Below, one piece after another: positions 47,872 through 58,995 of a stretch of DNA of 64,000 bases. The notes under the pieces are model-generated. The model ran no database searches and had not been told where the DNA came from. It worked only from the letters and a program-made list of their open reading frames with translations. Each line of letters begins with the position of its first letter. Positions within the stretch are counted from its first letter, which is position 1. The DNA comes from Yersinia pekkanenii (lineage in GTDB: Bacteria; Pseudomonadota; Gammaproteobacteria; Enterobacterales; Enterobacteriaceae): NCBI RefSeq assembly GCF_001152565.1, contig NZ_CQAZ01000007.1:1-64000 (forward strand). Direction: 5' to 3'. The position numbers and the translations under genes are program-made.

Positions 47872-48665
47872 CCCCCCTTGTTAGTCACAAATTGGCCTGT
47901 TGGTCACGGCCCCATCGCCTGTTGCGCAGGGTAATGAATAAAATCACGTTGGCACTGTTCGCCTTACTCTGCTCCCCAGCGGTATTGGCACAACTCCCCG
48001 GCATCATCAGTCAGCCATTAGCGAATGGCGGGCAGAGTTGGTCGTTACCGGTACAAACGTTAGTCTTTATCACTACCTTAAGTTTTCTACCGGCCGCCTT
48101 GCTGATGATGACCAGCTTTACCCGCATCATTATTGTGCTTGGTTTGCTGCGTAACGCACTGGGTACCCCCTCGGCACCACCGAATCAGGTGATGCTGGGT
48201 CTGGCACTGTTTCTGACATTTTTTATTATGTCGCCGGTATTTGACAAAGTGTATCAGGATGCTTATCTGCCCTTCAGTCAGGACAAGATGAGTATGGAAG
48301 TGGCGATGGATAAAGGCTCGCAACCGCTACGTGAATTTATGCTGCGACAGACTCGCGAGTCAGATTTAGCGCTGTATGCCCGGCTGGCAAATCTACCGCC
48401 ATTGGAAGGGCCGGAAGTGGTACCTATGCGTATTCTGCTACCGGCTTATGTCACCAGCGAGCTAAAAACCGCCTTCCAAATCGGTTTTACCGTGTTTATT
48501 CCGTTTTTGATTATCGACCTGGTGGTCGCCAGCGTGCTGATGGCGCTGGGGATGATGATGGTACCGCCCGCCAGTATCTCACTGCCTTTCAAACTAATGC
48601 TATTTGTACTGGTTGATGGTTGGCAGTTGTTACTGGGGTCGTTGGCACAGAGTTTTTATAGCTAA
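47868..48665 (+). CDS. fliP: Flagellar export gate protein FliP
   Basis: 265 residues as drawn; the ATG at 47934 ([20 protein letters not shown]) gives 243, nearer to E. coli (245), and begins with a clean signal peptide, so either may be used. Four membrane helices and the hallmark [30 protein letters not shown] and [11 protein letters not shown] match FliP. Five copies form the core of the export gate with FliQ and FliR. Confidence 0.95.
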   Translation: MTPLVSHKLACWSRPHRLLRRVMNKITLALFALLCSPAVLAQLPGIISQPLANGGQSWSLPVQTLVFITTLSFLPAALLMMTSFTRIIIVLGLLRNALGTPSAPPNQVMLGLALFLTFFIMSPVFDKVYQDAYLPFSQDKMSMEVAMDKGSQPLREFMLRQTRESDLALYARLANLPPLEGPEVVPMRILLPAYVTSELKTAFQIGFTVFIPFLIIDLVVASVLMALGMMMVPPASISLPFKLMLFVLVDGWQLLLGSLAQSFYS

Positions 48666-48732
48666 TTAACCAGGGTTATAAACCGTATTTTTACATCTCA
48701 TTTATAACGGTTGAGCAAGGGGTAAAAACGTC

Positions 48733-49002
48733 ATGACACCAGAATCGGTAATGGCCCTCGGCGTCGAGGCAATGAAAGTCGCCCTGGCCCTGGCTGCGCC
48801 ATTATTGCTGGCCGCGCTAATAAGTGGCTTGATTGTCAGCCTGTTACAGGCGGCAACGCAGATTAACGAAATGACATTATCATTTATCCCGAAAATACTG
48901 GCGGTATTCACGACTATGGTGATTGCTGGCCCGTGGATGCTGAACCTGATATTGGACTATATGCGTAATTTGTTCACCAGCCTGCCCACGTTGATTGGCT
49001 GA
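48733..49002 (+). CDS. fliQ: Flagellar export gate protein FliQ
   Basis: 89 residues, two membrane helices (about 16-38 and 55-75), with [20 protein letters not shown] between them as in all FliQ. Part of the FliPQR gate. Preceded by GAGCAAGGGG. Confidence 0.96.
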   Translation: MTPESVMALGVEAMKVALALAAPLLLAALISGLIVSLLQAATQINEMTLSFIPKILAVFTTMVIAGPWMLNLILDYMRNLFTSLPTLIG

Positions 49003-49004
49003 AT

Positions 49005-49787
49005 ATGCTCTCCATTGATACCACCCAACTCGGTGCCTTAGTCAGCCAGTATTTTTGGCCATTAATTCGCGTACTGGCGTTGATAGCCAGCGCGCCGGTA
49101 TTGAGCGAGAAACAAATAAACCGCAAAGTCAAAGTAGGTTTGGCGGTATTGATCACTTTTCTGATTGCCCCCTCCTTGCCTCCGGTCAATATTCCTTTAG
49201 TCTCCAGTGGTGCGGTTTGGGTTATCGCTCAGCAGGTGTTGATCGGTGTGGCTATCGGCTTGACCATGCAATTTGCTTTCGCCGCCATCCGGCTCGCCGG
49301 TGAAGTCATTGGTCTACAGATGGGGTTGTCTTTCGCCACCTTCTTTGACCCCTCCGGCGGGCCAAATATGCCGGTTCTGGCCCGATTACTCAACTTGCTG
49401 GCCATGTTGTTATTCCTCACTTTCGATGGTCATTTATGGTTAATTTCACTGTTGGCCGACAGTTTCCACACCCTCCCCATCCAGTTCGAGCCGCTTAACG
49501 GCAACGGTTTTCTGGCATTAACGCAAGCAGGTTCATTAATTTTTATGAATGGACTGATGTTGGCATTGCCACTGATTACCCTGTTGTTAACGCTGAATAT
49601 GGCATTGGGGATGCTTAACCGCATGACACCGCAACTTTCGGTATTCGTCATCGGCTTCCCGTTGACGCTGACGGTGGGTATTATTTCTCTGGGATTAATC
49701 ATGCCGTTACTGGCACCCTTTACCGAGCACTTGTTCAGTGAGCTCTTTGACCGACTGGCGAGCGTATTAAGTGGTTTGGCAAGTTGA
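49005..49787 (+). CDS. fliR: Flagellar export gate protein FliR
   Basis: 260 residues, about six membrane helices, with the conserved [20 protein letters not shown] and [14 protein letters not shown]. Single copy in the FliPQR gate. Two bases after fliQ; last gene of this operon, convergent with flgL. Confidence 0.96.
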   Translation: MLSIDTTQLGALVSQYFWPLIRVLALIASAPVLSEKQINRKVKVGLAVLITFLIAPSLPPVNIPLVSSGAVWVIAQQVLIGVAIGLTMQFAFAAIRLAGEVIGLQMGLSFATFFDPSGGPNMPVLARLLNLLAMLLFLTFDGHLWLISLLADSFHTLPIQFEPLNGNGFLALTQAGSLIFMNGLMLALPLITLLLTLNMALGMLNRMTPQLSVFVIGFPLTLTVGIISLGLIMPLLAPFTEHLFSELFDRLASVLSGLAS

Positions 49788-49807
49788 CTGATCGATATGT
49801 GCATATA

Positions 49808-49865
49808 CCGGTCATACTTCAAGCTGCATGTGCGTTGGCTAGGTTCAATCACTCGAATCACTTGC
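49808..49865. repeat. Partial ERIC element
   Basis: The segment GTCATACTTCAAGCTGCATG through GTGCGTTGGCT, then CAATCACTCGAATCACTTG, matches one half of the enterobacterial ERIC consensus; the other half is absent. It lies just after fliR. Confidence 0.7.
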
Positions 49866-50169
49866 TACAATTCACTCTATACATAAGGTTCCACATAGCG
49901 TCTAAATTTATTAACATAAGCTAATTCTGTAAAACTAAAAAATACAAATAATGAAGATATAAAATAAAAAACCACAATATAAATAAACAAAAGAAATAAT
50001 ATCAATAATTATTTACATCATGAGTTGTGAGGAAAGTTTTATAACTGACAGGCAGAGGGGCTTAGGGGATCCAAAAAGAGCTATGTCACCCAAACCTTAG
50101 TGGGAAAATAGGGCACACCAAAAAGTATATCCGCTTGTTTATTTTCAACCTACGGCACCCTTAACAGGG
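49866..50169. other. AT-rich intergenic segment between convergent fliR and flgL
   Basis: About 300 bp with no frame. 49880-50030 is strikingly AT-rich compared with the flanking flagellar genes. No promoter, IS end or known repeat is recognised. Confidence 0.5.
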
Positions 50170-50194
50170 AGCCTGTGGGGCTGGCCCACAGGCT
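50170..50194. terminator. Hairpin after flgL
   Basis: A perfect 10-bp stem AGCCTGTGGG/CCCACAGGCT with a 5-base loop begins 10 bp past the flgL stop. There is no T-run on the minus strand, so it may protect or process the mRNA rather than terminate alone. Confidence 0.55.
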
Positions 50195-50203
50195 GAAAAC
50201 GGA

Positions 50204-51184
50204 TTATTTATTCAGTTGGAACAGAGACAAACCTTGCATATTGGTGAAAGTGGTATAGGACGCCTGTAATGCGGCTTGCTGCATGACATATGAAGAGATG
50301 GCAGAGTTCCAATCGACATCTTCCAGGTCACTCAACCGCTGCTTGTTTATCAACGTACGATCCCCCCCCAGACTGTCCAGGTTATCTAACTCCTGCAACT
50401 GAGTACCAATCTCTGCCTGCACCGATAACACGTTATTCAGTGAGTTAGCCATACCACGGATACCTTTATCCAGATCCGCCGTCGCCTGTTCTTTAACAGC
50501 ATCGGACGCACCTTGCATTGGGGTCTTCAGCGATTTCAATACAGTATCAATAGTATTAAAGATATTGTTTTCAGCCGCCACCGGATCACCATTAGCATCA
50601 TCAGGCTCTGGCTTCGCATTGCTGGTCAACGCCATAAATACGCTGTCACCGGTGTGTCCGACGGTAATGGAACGATTGGCATCAACTTTTTGGTCAATCG
50701 CGACCGTACCTCCGACATAAGTTACCTCGCCGGTATCACTGACGGCGAATGGGGGGTTATCACTTTTAAAACCAGCAAAAATGTAACGGCCATTGCCATC
50801 AGTGGTATTCGCCTGATTAACCAGTTGGTCTTTCAAACCCTGCAACTGAGTGGCATAAGAGGCACGGTCATCGTCACTCAAAACATCACTTTTGGCACTG
50901 ATAATGAGGGTTTGAATTGACTGAATAGTATTGGTGGCCTGCACCAGCACCGTGGTTTCCAGTGATGAGCTTTGACGAGCAAAACTACGGGCCAGGGTGT
51001 ATTGGTTATTTTCAGATTCAGACTGTGACACCAACACGGCCTGTGAAGCCGCCATCGGGTCATCAGAGGGGTTAACCACCCGCTTGCCAGTAGCGATTTG
51101 TTGGCCCGACTGCATCCAAAGGGATTGAGCATTGGTGATGCCCTGCATATTTTGCTGATACAGCATGCTGGTACTTAAGCGCAC
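50204..51184 (-). CDS. flgL: Hook-filament junction protein FlgL
   Basis: 326 residues from GTG at 51184 (reading MRLSTSMLYQQNMQGITNAQ), with AAGGA nine bases upstream; this matches E. coli MRFSTQMMYQQN, whereas a TTG at 51205 is unlikely. The flagellin-like N- and C-terminal helices are intact (ending ASYTTFTNMQGLSLFQLNK). HAP3, below the filament. A run of eight C (G on the coding strand) at 50362-50369 is within the gene. Second gene of flgKL. Confidence 0.95.
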   Translation of the reverse strand: MRLSTSMLYQQNMQGITNAQSLWMQSGQQIATGKRVVNPSDDPMAASQAVLVSQSESENNQYTLARSFARQSSSLETTVLVQATNTIQSIQTLIISAKSDVLSDDDRASYATQLQGLKDQLVNQANTTDGNGRYIFAGFKSDNPPFAVSDTGEVTYVGGTVAIDQKVDANRSITVGHTGDSVFMALTSNAKPEPDDANGDPVAAENNIFNTIDTVLKSLKTPMQGASDAVKEQATADLDKGIRGMANSLNNVLSVQAEIGTQLQELDNLDSLGGDRTLINKQRLSDLEDVDWNSAISSYVMQQAALQASYTTFTNMQGLSLFQLNK

Positions 51185-51297
51185 GATGTCAGTTCCTTTT
51201 AGCAACGGTTTAGCCAGTCAATCTGCTTTTGCAGCGAGCCTGACCAAACTCGGAATAAGATAAGCTGCGGCGGCAAAACGCCACCGCGGGCAAAAAA

Positions 51298-52965
51298 TTA
51301 ACCGCGCAGATCCAACAGTGCATTAAACAACGTTGAAGCGGTCTGAATCACTTGGGCATTCGCCAGATAATATTGCTGGAAACGCTGCAAATCACCGTAC
51401 TCTTCATCCAGGTTCACCCCGGAAATAGACTGCTGCTCTGCGGTCAACTGCGTAACAATATTGGCCTGGGCCGTACTGTTGGTTTTCGCCGTACTGGTCT
51501 GGTTGCCCACGTTACTGACTAATCCGGCATAAGCGCCAGAGAGGGTGGCTTTATTCTCGACCAATTTCTTGCTTTGCAGATCCAGTAACGCCTGTGCGTT
51601 GACGTTGTCACTCACACCGCCGTCCTTGCTACCGGCAGCAGCAATCAGGCTGGAGTCCGTAATGGCGACATGCAAATTAGCCGCAACGTTAGAAACGGTT
51701 TTCACCGTAAATTTATCTTTAGCTTGCGGGCCAGGGGTACCGTTATCGATACTGACCGCGACACCGTCAAAATTCAGCGTTGGCTTACCCGTCGTAGCAT
51801 CAGTACCCGCTGTCGTCGGGATTTTGGTATTATCCGACAAACGAGTGACCTGCCAGTCAGTGCCATCAAATTCCACGCTGTAATCGCTGGCTTTCACCTT
51901 CGAAGTATCGGTGTAAGCCACGGTTAAACTCGCATTCCCCTGATTCTTTGCATTTTTCATCACCGTAGGATCAGCAAAACTAAAGAAATCAGTGCCTGCA
52001 TCACCCTTCGCATCAAACCCGGCTTTATGCTGAATATTAAAGCTATCTGCCATCACCAATGCCAACTGCCCTAATTGATTACGGGCGCTGTCCAGTGCTT
52101 CACTACGGAATTTTAGGGTGCCACCGAGGCTGCCGGTAGTCATGCGGCTTTCATCAATCTCAGTAGCCTCACCGTTGCCACGTTTGTAGCCCAGCGTCAG
52201 CCGTGTCGCATCAGCGCTGGATGGGATGGCCTCCACCTGATAAGCATTCGGCCCTTGCACCAGCGATAAACCGCCAGCAAAAGAGACATTGTAAGCATCG
52301 CCATCTTGCTGGGTAACAGTTACGGCCACAATCTGGTTTAACTCAGTCACCAGTTGGTCACGTTGGTCAAGCAAGGCATTGGGTTCACTGCCACTGCTAC
52401 CACGCAAGCGGGTAATCTGGTCATTTAGCTTAGCAATTTGCTGAGCATAATTATTAATTTGCGTCGCGCTGTCAGTAATTTTTTGGTTTACGCCAATATC
52501 CATATCACGCAGATATTTATCCGCATTTTGGAACTGGTTAACCAGCCCTTCGGCCTTACCCAATACCGTTTTACGTGCTGCATCATCGTCAGCATTGCTC
52601 ACCAGATTTTGCAGGTTATTGAAAAAGTCCTGCATGGTGGTTGAGAGGTTATTCGAGGTGTTAGCCAACAAATTATCGATTTGCGAGATTTGCTGATAAT
52701 AGGTGGTCAAGCCACTGCTTTGCGTTTGCGAAGCACGCAATTGGTTAGTAATGAATGAGTTATATTCACGATTAACCCCGGTGACAGTCACCCCGTTACC
52801 AATGAAACCCGCAGGGCTAAGTGTCCCACCGTTTTGCGCAAAAATAGTGTTCTGACGGTTATAGCCCGCCACCTGGAAATTGGTGATGTTATTACTGACG
52901 GTGCTCAGGGCATATTGCGCTGCGCTCAGACCACTCATCGCAGTATTCATTAAACTGTTGGACAT
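51298..52965 (-). CDS. flgK: Hook-filament junction protein FlgK
   Basis: 555 residues (HAP1). Starts MSNSLMNTAMSGLSAAQYAL, with the rod/hook N-terminal motif SNNITNFQVAGYNRQ, and ends in the conserved heptads QYYLANAQVIQTASTLFNAL. First HAP on the hook; exported with FlgN. A sigma-28-like promoter lies 102-128 bp upstream. Confidence 0.96.
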   Translation of the reverse strand: MSNSLMNTAMSGLSAAQYALSTVSNNITNFQVAGYNRQNTIFAQNGGTLSPAGFIGNGVTVTGVNREYNSFITNQLRASQTQSSGLTTYYQQISQIDNLLANTSNNLSTTMQDFFNNLQNLVSNADDDAARKTVLGKAEGLVNQFQNADKYLRDMDIGVNQKITDSATQINNYAQQIAKLNDQITRLRGSSGSEPNALLDQRDQLVTELNQIVAVTVTQQDGDAYNVSFAGGLSLVQGPNAYQVEAIPSSADATRLTLGYKRGNGEATEIDESRMTTGSLGGTLKFRSEALDSARNQLGQLALVMADSFNIQHKAGFDAKGDAGTDFFSFADPTVMKNAKNQGNASLTVAYTDTSKVKASDYSVEFDGTDWQVTRLSDNTKIPTTAGTDATTGKPTLNFDGVAVSIDNGTPGPQAKDKFTVKTVSNVAANLHVAITDSSLIAAAGSKDGGVSDNVNAQALLDLQSKKLVENKATLSGAYAGLVSNVGNQTSTAKTNSTAQANIVTQLTAEQQSISGVNLDEEYGDLQRFQQYYLANAQVIQTASTLFNALLDLRG

Positions 52966-53066
52966 AAAGAAATCCTTTTACAGCAGACGATAAGCATCGC
53001 GTATCTGCATTTATTAATATTGGGATACTGTCTGAGAAGGCGCGACCTTCACACAGTCTGTACTAG

Positions 53067-53093
53067 GTATCGGCCCGAATTTGAAAATCTTGA
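53067..53093 (-). promoter_or_regulatory. Sigma-28 promoter of flgKL
   Basis: On the minus strand TCAA, 15 bases, then GCCGATAC: two differences from TAAA-N15-GCCGATAA. It lies between the flgJ-side ERIC and flgK, allowing late expression of flgKL apart from the flgB operon. Confidence 0.8.
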
Positions 53094-53123
53094 GTAAAAA
53101 TATGGGGGTAAACCTCGATCATC

Positions 53124-53243
<120 letters not shown>

Positions 53244-53245
53244 GA

Positions 53246-54208
53246 TTAGAATAACTGGCTTAAATCGCTGCTATAAGCCTTTACGGCCTGCTCACCGGCA
53301 TTCTTCATTTGCTGAATTACGCTGACCAACTTTTGAGCATATTGCGGATCAGTAGCATAACCGGCTTGTTGCAAGGCATGTGCGCCCTGTTCCGGGCTTT
53401 GTGCCGCGGCAACACTGGCATAGCGCGGGTTTTGGGTCAGCAATTTGACATAATCACTGACCGCCTCAACATAGGACCCATATACCCGGAAGCGGGCGGT
53501 GGTCTTCTTCGCCACACCTTGTTCATATTCCGTGGTAGTAATTTCACTGACAGGGCCGTTCCAGTTGCTACCTGCTTTAATACCAAATACGTTGTAACTG
53601 GTCTTGCCATCGGCAGTCGGGATCTCGCGCTGACCCCAACCGGATTCCAATGCAGCCTGTGCCACAATAAGTTGATGAGGAATACCGCTTTGCTGGCTGG
53701 CAATTTGTGCCGGAATAGACATCCGCGCCACAAAGTTGCTCGTGCCTTGTGGCAGGGACGCTGAATTGTTGACCGGTGCTGCTGGCATGGCCCGACGGAC
53801 CATTTGTGCCAAGGCCTGAGCAGGTAGCGTTTGTAATACTTGGTTATCCAGCAGCATCGGCACTGTGCCTGCGGTTTCACTGGGCGAAGTCGTACCTGAA
53901 AGTTGCTCTACCATCATATCGGCCAGACCCAACCCCTTGACCGACATTTGCTGAGCAATTTGCTGATCGTACATCGAGGTATAAAGATGGGTTTGATCAC
54001 TGTTCATCACACCACCTTGCGGCAAAGCAGAACGCATGCTTTTCAGCATCATCTGCACAAACATCCCCTCCACCTGCTGAGCAACCTGCTTCAGATTACC
54101 TTGTGGGTCTCTTACCACGTCACGCTTTAATGCATTCAGTGATTGGGTATCATAGGCCGCCCCGAACATTTCATTAGCGGTGCCGGACATTGCCATCAAA
54201 TCACTCAT
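53246..54208 (-). CDS. flgJ: Rod-capping muramidase FlgJ
   Basis: 320 residues. The N-terminal rod-cap domain (about 20-105: VEGMFVQMMLKSMRSALPQG) is followed by a variable linker and a C-terminal glucosaminidase domain (about 165-310) with catalytic Glu in AALESGWGQ near 190 and YNVFGIKAG. Opens peptidoglycan for the rod. Its ATG overlaps the flgI stop by one base (TAATG style). Confidence 0.95.
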   Translation of the reverse strand: MSDLMAMSGTANEMFGAAYDTQSLNALKRDVVRDPQGNLKQVAQQVEGMFVQMMLKSMRSALPQGGVMNSDQTHLYTSMYDQQIAQQMSVKGLGLADMMVEQLSGTTSPSETAGTVPMLLDNQVLQTLPAQALAQMVRRAMPAAPVNNSASLPQGTSNFVARMSIPAQIASQQSGIPHQLIVAQAALESGWGQREIPTADGKTSYNVFGIKAGSNWNGPVSEITTTEYEQGVAKKTTARFRVYGSYVEAVSDYVKLLTQNPRYASVAAAQSPEQGAHALQQAGYATDPQYAQKLVSVIQQMKNAGEQAVKAYSSDLSQLF

Positions 54209-55320
54209 CAGATAATTTCCAATTTAGCCCGTAAGCAGCCCGCACTTTGCATCGCCTGCAAAATAGACATTAAATCGATAGGTGTGGCCCCCAGCGAGTT
54301 CAAGGCGCGGACCACATTATTCAGATTCGGGCTGGCATTAACCCGTTGCAATACGCCGCCTTGCTGCTGAACGGAAATTTGAGTATTCGGTGTCACCACA
54401 GTCTGACCACCACCAAAAGGCGTATCCGGTTGGCTGACGATATTTTGTTTATCCACCACTACTGACAAGTTCCCTTGTGCCACCGCACAAGAGTCCAGTA
54501 CCACATTGCGATTCATCACCACTGAGCCGGTACGGGAGTTGATAATAACCTTGGCATCGCCCGCATCAACATTCACCGGGATATTCTGAATATCCGCCAG
54601 CAGACGGACTTGTGAACTCCCGCCACGCGGGACCAAAATCTGGATAGTGCGCGCATCGAGGGCAGTCGCAGAACCAAAACCGCGCTGGCGATTAATGGCG
54701 TCACTCACCTGCTGTGCCATGGTGAAGTCTTCGCTATTCAATTGAAGATTAATCACCCCATCAGTACCAAAGGTGGTCGGCAATTCACGTTCGATGGTGG
54801 CACCATTGCTGATACGCCCACCGGCCAATTGGTTGACCTGCACACTACTGCCACCGGCTGATGCACCCGCACCGCCGACCAGCACGTTACCCTGCGCTAA
54901 GGCGTAAACCTGATTATCCACCCCTTTCAATGGGGTCATCAGCAGCGTGCCGCCACGGATGCTCTTGGCATTCCCCATGGAGGAAACCACCACATCAATG
55001 CTTTGCCCGGCGCGGGAGAACGGCGGTAACTTGGCGGTAACCATCACGGCGGCCACATTTTTGAGCTGCATGTTGGTGCCAGCGGGGACGGTTATCCCCA
55101 GTTGCGACAACATGTTACTCAGGCTTTGCGTGGTAAAGGGAGTCTGCATGGTCTGGTCACCGGAGCCATCCAGCCCGACCACCAGTCCATAACCGATCAG
55201 CGCGTTATCACGCACGCCCTGAACGGTCACCAAATCGCGGATACGTTCAGCCGAGGCCGGTAACCAAACCAGCGAGAGCAGTGCAATAAATAGAGCGATA
55301 AGTGGCTGTTTACGCATCAT
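54208..55320 (-). CDS. flgI: Flagellar P-ring protein FlgI
   Basis: 370 residues with a Sec signal ([20 protein letters not shown], cleaved at ASA-ER). Conserved FlgI segments include [20 protein letters not shown] and [15 protein letters not shown]. Forms the periplasmic ring around the rod at the peptidoglycan. 8 bp after flgH. Confidence 0.96.
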   Translation of the reverse strand: MMRKQPLIALFIALLSLVWLPASAERIRDLVTVQGVRDNALIGYGLVVGLDGSGDQTMQTPFTTQSLSNMLSQLGITVPAGTNMQLKNVAAVMVTAKLPPFSRAGQSIDVVVSSMGNAKSIRGGTLLMTPLKGVDNQVYALAQGNVLVGGAGASAGGSSVQVNQLAGGRISNGATIERELPTTFGTDGVINLQLNSEDFTMAQQVSDAINRQRGFGSATALDARTIQILVPRGGSSQVRLLADIQNIPVNVDAGDAKVIINSRTGSVVMNRNVVLDSCAVAQGNLSVVVDKQNIVSQPDTPFGGGQTVVTPNTQISVQQQGGVLQRVNASPNLNNVVRALNSLGATPIDLMSILQAMQSAGCLRAKLEII

Positions 55321-55328
55321 AGGGCCTC

Positions 55329-56045
55329 TTAGTACGGCGAAACATTAAGGAAGAACCGCTGCAACCAGCCCATGGTCTGCGCTTCATTGATATAACCATT
55401 ACCCACATACTCGATGCGCGCATCCGCAACCTGGGTTGAGGTCACCGTATTGCTGCCGCTGATGGTGCGTGGGTTTACTACCCCAGAGAAACGGATAAAT
55501 TCAGTTCCCTGATTGATTGCGATCTGTTTTTCACCCACCACATGCAAGTTACCGTTGGCCAGCACTTGATCAACCGTGACGGTGATGGTGCCGCTAAAGG
55601 TATTGTTGGCATTTGCCCCACCTTTGCCACCAAAGGTGTTATCGCCGGAAATATCCATATCCGCGCGCGCATTGCCCAGTAACCCTTCCAGATAACGGGG
55701 AGAGGTCGCAACACCAAATTTGCTGGAGCCGTTACGGCTGGCATTGGCAGAGGAACTTTTGCTGGCACTCACATTTTCCTGCAAGGTAATGGTCAGCGTA
55801 TCACCGACATTACGTGGACGACGGTCTTCAAACAGTGGCTGATAACCATAATTCATCGGCTGTACCGTCTGAAAAATAGAGCCATTGGGCAAGGGTGCAC
55901 TGGCCGGTGCGGGCTTCGCAGAGGTAGAGCCATCCACCAGCGGTGTACGCGGAATGTAGGCACATCCATTGAGTAGCAATATCACCATCAACGGCGCACA
56001 AACCCCTGTCAATCCACCTGACTTTCTGAACCGCAATGTATCCAT
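55329..56045 (-). CDS. flgH: Flagellar L-ring lipoprotein FlgH
   Basis: 238 residues with a lipobox (LLLNGC, Cys28), so anchored in the outer membrane. Conserved [40 protein letters not shown] and [17 protein letters not shown]. Forms the outer-membrane bushing. Confidence 0.96.
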   Translation of the reverse strand: MDTLRFRKSGGLTGVCAPLMVILLLNGCAYIPRTPLVDGSTSAKPAPASAPLPNGSIFQTVQPMNYGYQPLFEDRRPRNVGDTLTITLQENVSASKSSSANASRNGSSKFGVATSPRYLEGLLGNARADMDISGDNTFGGKGGANANNTFSGTITVTVDQVLANGNLHVVGEKQIAINQGTEFIRFSGVVNPRTISGSNTVTSTQVADARIEYVGNGYINEAQTMGWLQRFFLNVSPY

Positions 56046-56074
56046 CTCTGATTATCGATCCTGTAACCGGTAAA

Positions 56075-56138
56075 AGGCGGGTAAAGTCCGCCTCTAATAC
56101 GCATTATTCTGCAACTATCAGGGGGCGCTATCGCCCCC
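56075..56138. other. Two hairpins in the flgG-flgH gap
   Basis: Stem AGGCGG/CCGCCT (56075-56093, 7-base loop) and stem GGGGGCG/CGCCCCC (56121-56138, 4-base loop) fill much of the 104-bp gap. Neither has a T-run after it, so they are more likely mRNA-processing or stability structures than full terminators. Confidence 0.6.
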
Positions 56139-56149
56139 CGAAAGCGGAT

Positions 56150-56932
56150 TTATAGCTGGGTCAATTTTTGCAACATCTGATCTGAGGTTGAAACCGCTTT
56201 ACTGTTGATTTCATAGGCCCGTTGTGTCTGGATCATATTGACTAACTCCTCCGCCACATTGACGTTAGAAGTCTCAACATAGCCCTGATACAACAACCCA
56301 CCGCCGTTCAGACCCGGAGTGGTTTCATTCGGTGCGCCGGAACTGGCGGTTTCCTGATACAGGTTTTCACCCACACTTTCCAAGCCACTGTTATTAATAA
56401 ACGTGGTCAGTGTCAGTTGCCCAACTTGCTGAGTGGCGGTTTGCCCCTGCAAGGTGACACTGACTATCCCGTCACGGCCTACAGTCATGCTCAAGGCGTT
56501 GGCTGGAATGGTAATAGCCGGTTGCACCTGAAAACCGCCAGAAGTCACTAACTGGCCATTTTGGTCAACCTGAAAAGACCCATCACGGGTATAAGCATTG
56601 GTGCCATCAGGCATTTGCACCTGAAAGAACCCCTCACCTTTGATAGCGATATCTTTGCTGTTATCGGTCTTGGACAAGTTGCCCTGGCTGTGTAAACGTT
56701 CAGTCGCCACCGGGCGAACACCGGTACCAATCTGTAAACCAGATGGCAAGGTCGTCTGCTCGGAAGACTGTGCCCCCGGCTGGCGCATGGTCTGGTACAG
56801 CAAATCTTCAAATACCGCCCGCTGGCGTTTAAAACCATTGGTGCTGACGTTCGCCAGGTTGTTGGCGATAACATCCATGTTGGTCTGCTGTGCATCCAAG
56901 CCTGTTTTGGCAATCCATAATGATCGGATCAT
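56150..56932 (-). CDS. flgG: Distal rod protein FlgG
   Basis: 260 residues starting [20 protein letters not shown], with the rod N-terminal signature [19 protein letters not shown] and C-terminal [20 protein letters not shown]. Makes the distal rod. 26 bp after flgF. Confidence 0.97.
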   Translation of the reverse strand: MIRSLWIAKTGLDAQQTNMDVIANNLANVSTNGFKRQRAVFEDLLYQTMRQPGAQSSEQTTLPSGLQIGTGVRPVATERLHSQGNLSKTDNSKDIAIKGEGFFQVQMPDGTNAYTRDGSFQVDQNGQLVTSGGFQVQPAITIPANALSMTVGRDGIVSVTLQGQTATQQVGQLTLTTFINNSGLESVGENLYQETASSGAPNETTPGLNGGGLLYQGYVETSNVNVAEELVNMIQTQRAYEINSKAVSTSDQMLQKLTQL

Positions 56933-56958
56933 CGGTTTATTCCTCTGCGCCTGCGCGC

Positions 56959-57714
56959 TTAGCCCATTGCTAACAACTGATTTGCACGCTGTTCGTTCTC
57001 ATCCACACTGTGAATGACTTTCATCTGCATTTCGAAACTGCGGGCATTAGCAATCATATCGGTCATGGCTTCAACGGCTTTCACGTTGCTACCTTCCAGT
57101 ACACCCGGCATGATTTTAATCAACGGGTCATTGGCCAACTGAGCACCACGCGCCTGTTGTGTCGCGGGGGTCAGATGGAACAAACCGTCATCGCCGTGCA
57201 TCACTTCACCCGCCGTTGCCTTAACCCGTTTGATCTGGCCCAACTGAGCAATGGTATTCGGTGAATCACCGGCATTCAGCGCCGAAATCGTGCCATCTGC
57301 GGCAATGGTCACCGCCGCCTGAGGGGGCACGTCGATCGGGCCGTTGTCACCCATAAGTGGGTAACCCTGCACCGTCATTTGCCCGTTAGCTCCAACCTGA
57401 ATATTGCCGTTACGGGTATAGGCCTCGCTGCCATCGGGCAGTTGTACCGCCAGATAACCATCTTGCTGCAAGGCAACATCCAACGGACGGCCGCTGTAAT
57501 TCATCGTCCCCTGGCTGATATCCACGCCGGGGGTTGATGCGGTGACCATGGTGCGAGTTGCCATGCTCGGCCCGTCGATAGGCACAGCACGCATGGCCGA
57601 CAACTGCGCGCGGAAACCCGGCGTAGAGGCGTTAGCCAGATTGTTAGCTGTAACCGCTTGCTGCTCCAGCGACTGCCGGGCCGCTCCCATCGCGGTATAT
57701 ATTGCGTGATCCAT
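56959..57714 (-). CDS. flgF: Proximal rod protein FlgF
   Basis: 251 residues starting [20 protein letters not shown], with [20 protein letters not shown] at the N-terminus and the flagellar C-terminal helix ([20 protein letters not shown]). Rod component. 21 bp after flgE. Confidence 0.96.
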   Translation of the reverse strand: MDHAIYTAMGAARQSLEQQAVTANNLANASTPGFRAQLSAMRAVPIDGPSMATRTMVTASTPGVDISQGTMNYSGRPLDVALQQDGYLAVQLPDGSEAYTRNGNIQVGANGQMTVQGYPLMGDNGPIDVPPQAAVTIAADGTISALNAGDSPNTIAQLGQIKRVKATAGEVMHGDDGLFHLTPATQQARGAQLANDPLIKIMPGVLEGSNVKAVEAMTDMIANARSFEMQMKVIHSVDENEQRANQLLAMG

Positions 57715-57735
57715 GAACTTATCCCGTCAGTTCGA

Positions 57736-58995
57736 TTAACGCAGGTTAACCAGAGTTTGTAAGATCTGATCCTGGGTTTTGATAGTTTGCGCATTGGACT
57801 GATAGTTACGTTGCGCCACAATCATGTTCACCAGCTCTTTACTCAAATCCACGTTAGAGGATTCCAGAGCACCACTGGTTAGGGTACCGAAACCACCACT
57901 ACCGGCCGTCCCGAGGATCGGGTTACCGGAGGCGAGCGTTTCTTTCCACACGTTATCGCCTTGGGATGACAGCCCTTCAGGGTTGGCAAAGTTAACCATC
58001 ACGATTTGACCAAGCAGTTGAGTCTGTTGGTTAGAATAGGTGCCAACCACCGAACCATCATTGTTGATTTGGAAACCGGTGAATTCACCGGCGGCGTAAC
58101 CAGTCTGGTTTTGCGTAACAATGCTATCAGTGCCGGTATTTTGCTGCTTGCTGCCTGCCACGTTCAGTGCGAAATCTTGTGCTGGAGCACCGTTAACCAC
58201 TCCCATAGGGATAGTCAATGTGAAGTCAGTCGTACTGGCTGCGTTAGTCCCATTCACCACACTTGTCAGTGCGCCGTTGGTATCAAAAGTCATGGAGCCG
58301 CGTTTTTCAGCGGTTTGCGCCGGCTTAGCACTGCTATCCATGGTGTAGACGTCCCAGGAGTTGCCCACGGTCGAATCTTCGGTACGCTTAACATAAAACA
58401 CATTGATTTCATGGCGGTTACCCAGGCTATCAAAGGTGGTCATGTTATTGACAAAACTGTAGGTGTCGGCCTTGTCAGGATCAAAGGTCGTGGCAGTCGG
58501 GATGATATCGTGGGTCGATGTCAGGTTAGCCACCATATTGCCGGAGGTGGTGGCTTTAGCGGGGATCATGTCCTGTGGAATAGACAGTGGCACCGGGTTG
58601 GCCCCTTGCTGCACGGTCGGCGGCGTACCGGTTGCCGGATAACCGGTCAGGTTCAAGCCTTGCATATTGACGATATTGCGGTTTTCATCCAGCTTAAACT
58701 GGCCGTTACGGGCAAAGTAGATACCACCGCTGCTGTCTTGCATGCGGAAGAAACCGCTCTGACTAATAGCCAAATCCAGACGGCGGTTAGTCGTGGTTGC
58801 CGTGCCGTCGTTAAAGTCCTGAGTAATCCCGGCGACCTTAACGCCCATACCGGTCTGAGAACCTGCAAACATATCGGCAAAAGAAACTGAGCCAGCTTTA
58901 AAACCTGACGTCGCCGAGTTGGCGATATTGTTACCGATCACATCCAGGTTACTGGATGCCGCGTTCAAACCGCTGACTGCTTGAGAAAAGCCCAT
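57736..58995 (-). CDS. flgE: Flagellar hook protein FlgE
   Basis: 419 residues starting MGFSQAVSGLNAASSNLDVI, with NNIANSATSGFKAGSVSF, a beta-rich hook core, and C-terminal VDLSKELVNMIVAQRNYQSN. Its antisense strand holds a long spurious frame. Hook subunit, polymerised under the FlgD cap. Confidence 0.97.
   Translation of the reverse strand: MGFSQAVSGLNAASSNLDVIGNNIANSATSGFKAGSVSFADMFAGSQTGMGVKVAGITQDFNDGTATTTNRRLDLAISQSGFFRMQDSSGGIYFARNGQFKLDENRNIVNMQGLNLTGYPATGTPPTVQQGANPVPLSIPQDMIPAKATTSGNMVANLTSTHDIIPTATTFDPDKADTYSFVNNMTTFDSLGNRHEINVFYVKRTEDSTVGNSWDVYTMDSSAKPAQTAEKRGSMTFDTNGALTSVVNGTNAASTTDFTLTIPMGVVNGAPAQDFALNVAGSKQQNTGTDSIVTQNQTGYAAGEFTGFQINNDGSVVGTYSNQQTQLLGQIVMVNFANPEGLSSQGDNVWKETLASGNPILGTAGSGGFGTLTSGALESSNVDLSKELVNMIVAQRNYQSNAQTIKTQDQILQTLVNLR

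Noticed and set aside
58006-58890. 294-codon open frame on the + strand
   Set aside because: It is antisense to flgE, which is complete and highly conserved; the product is low in family resemblance and rich in His/Arg/Gly as expected from the opposite strand.
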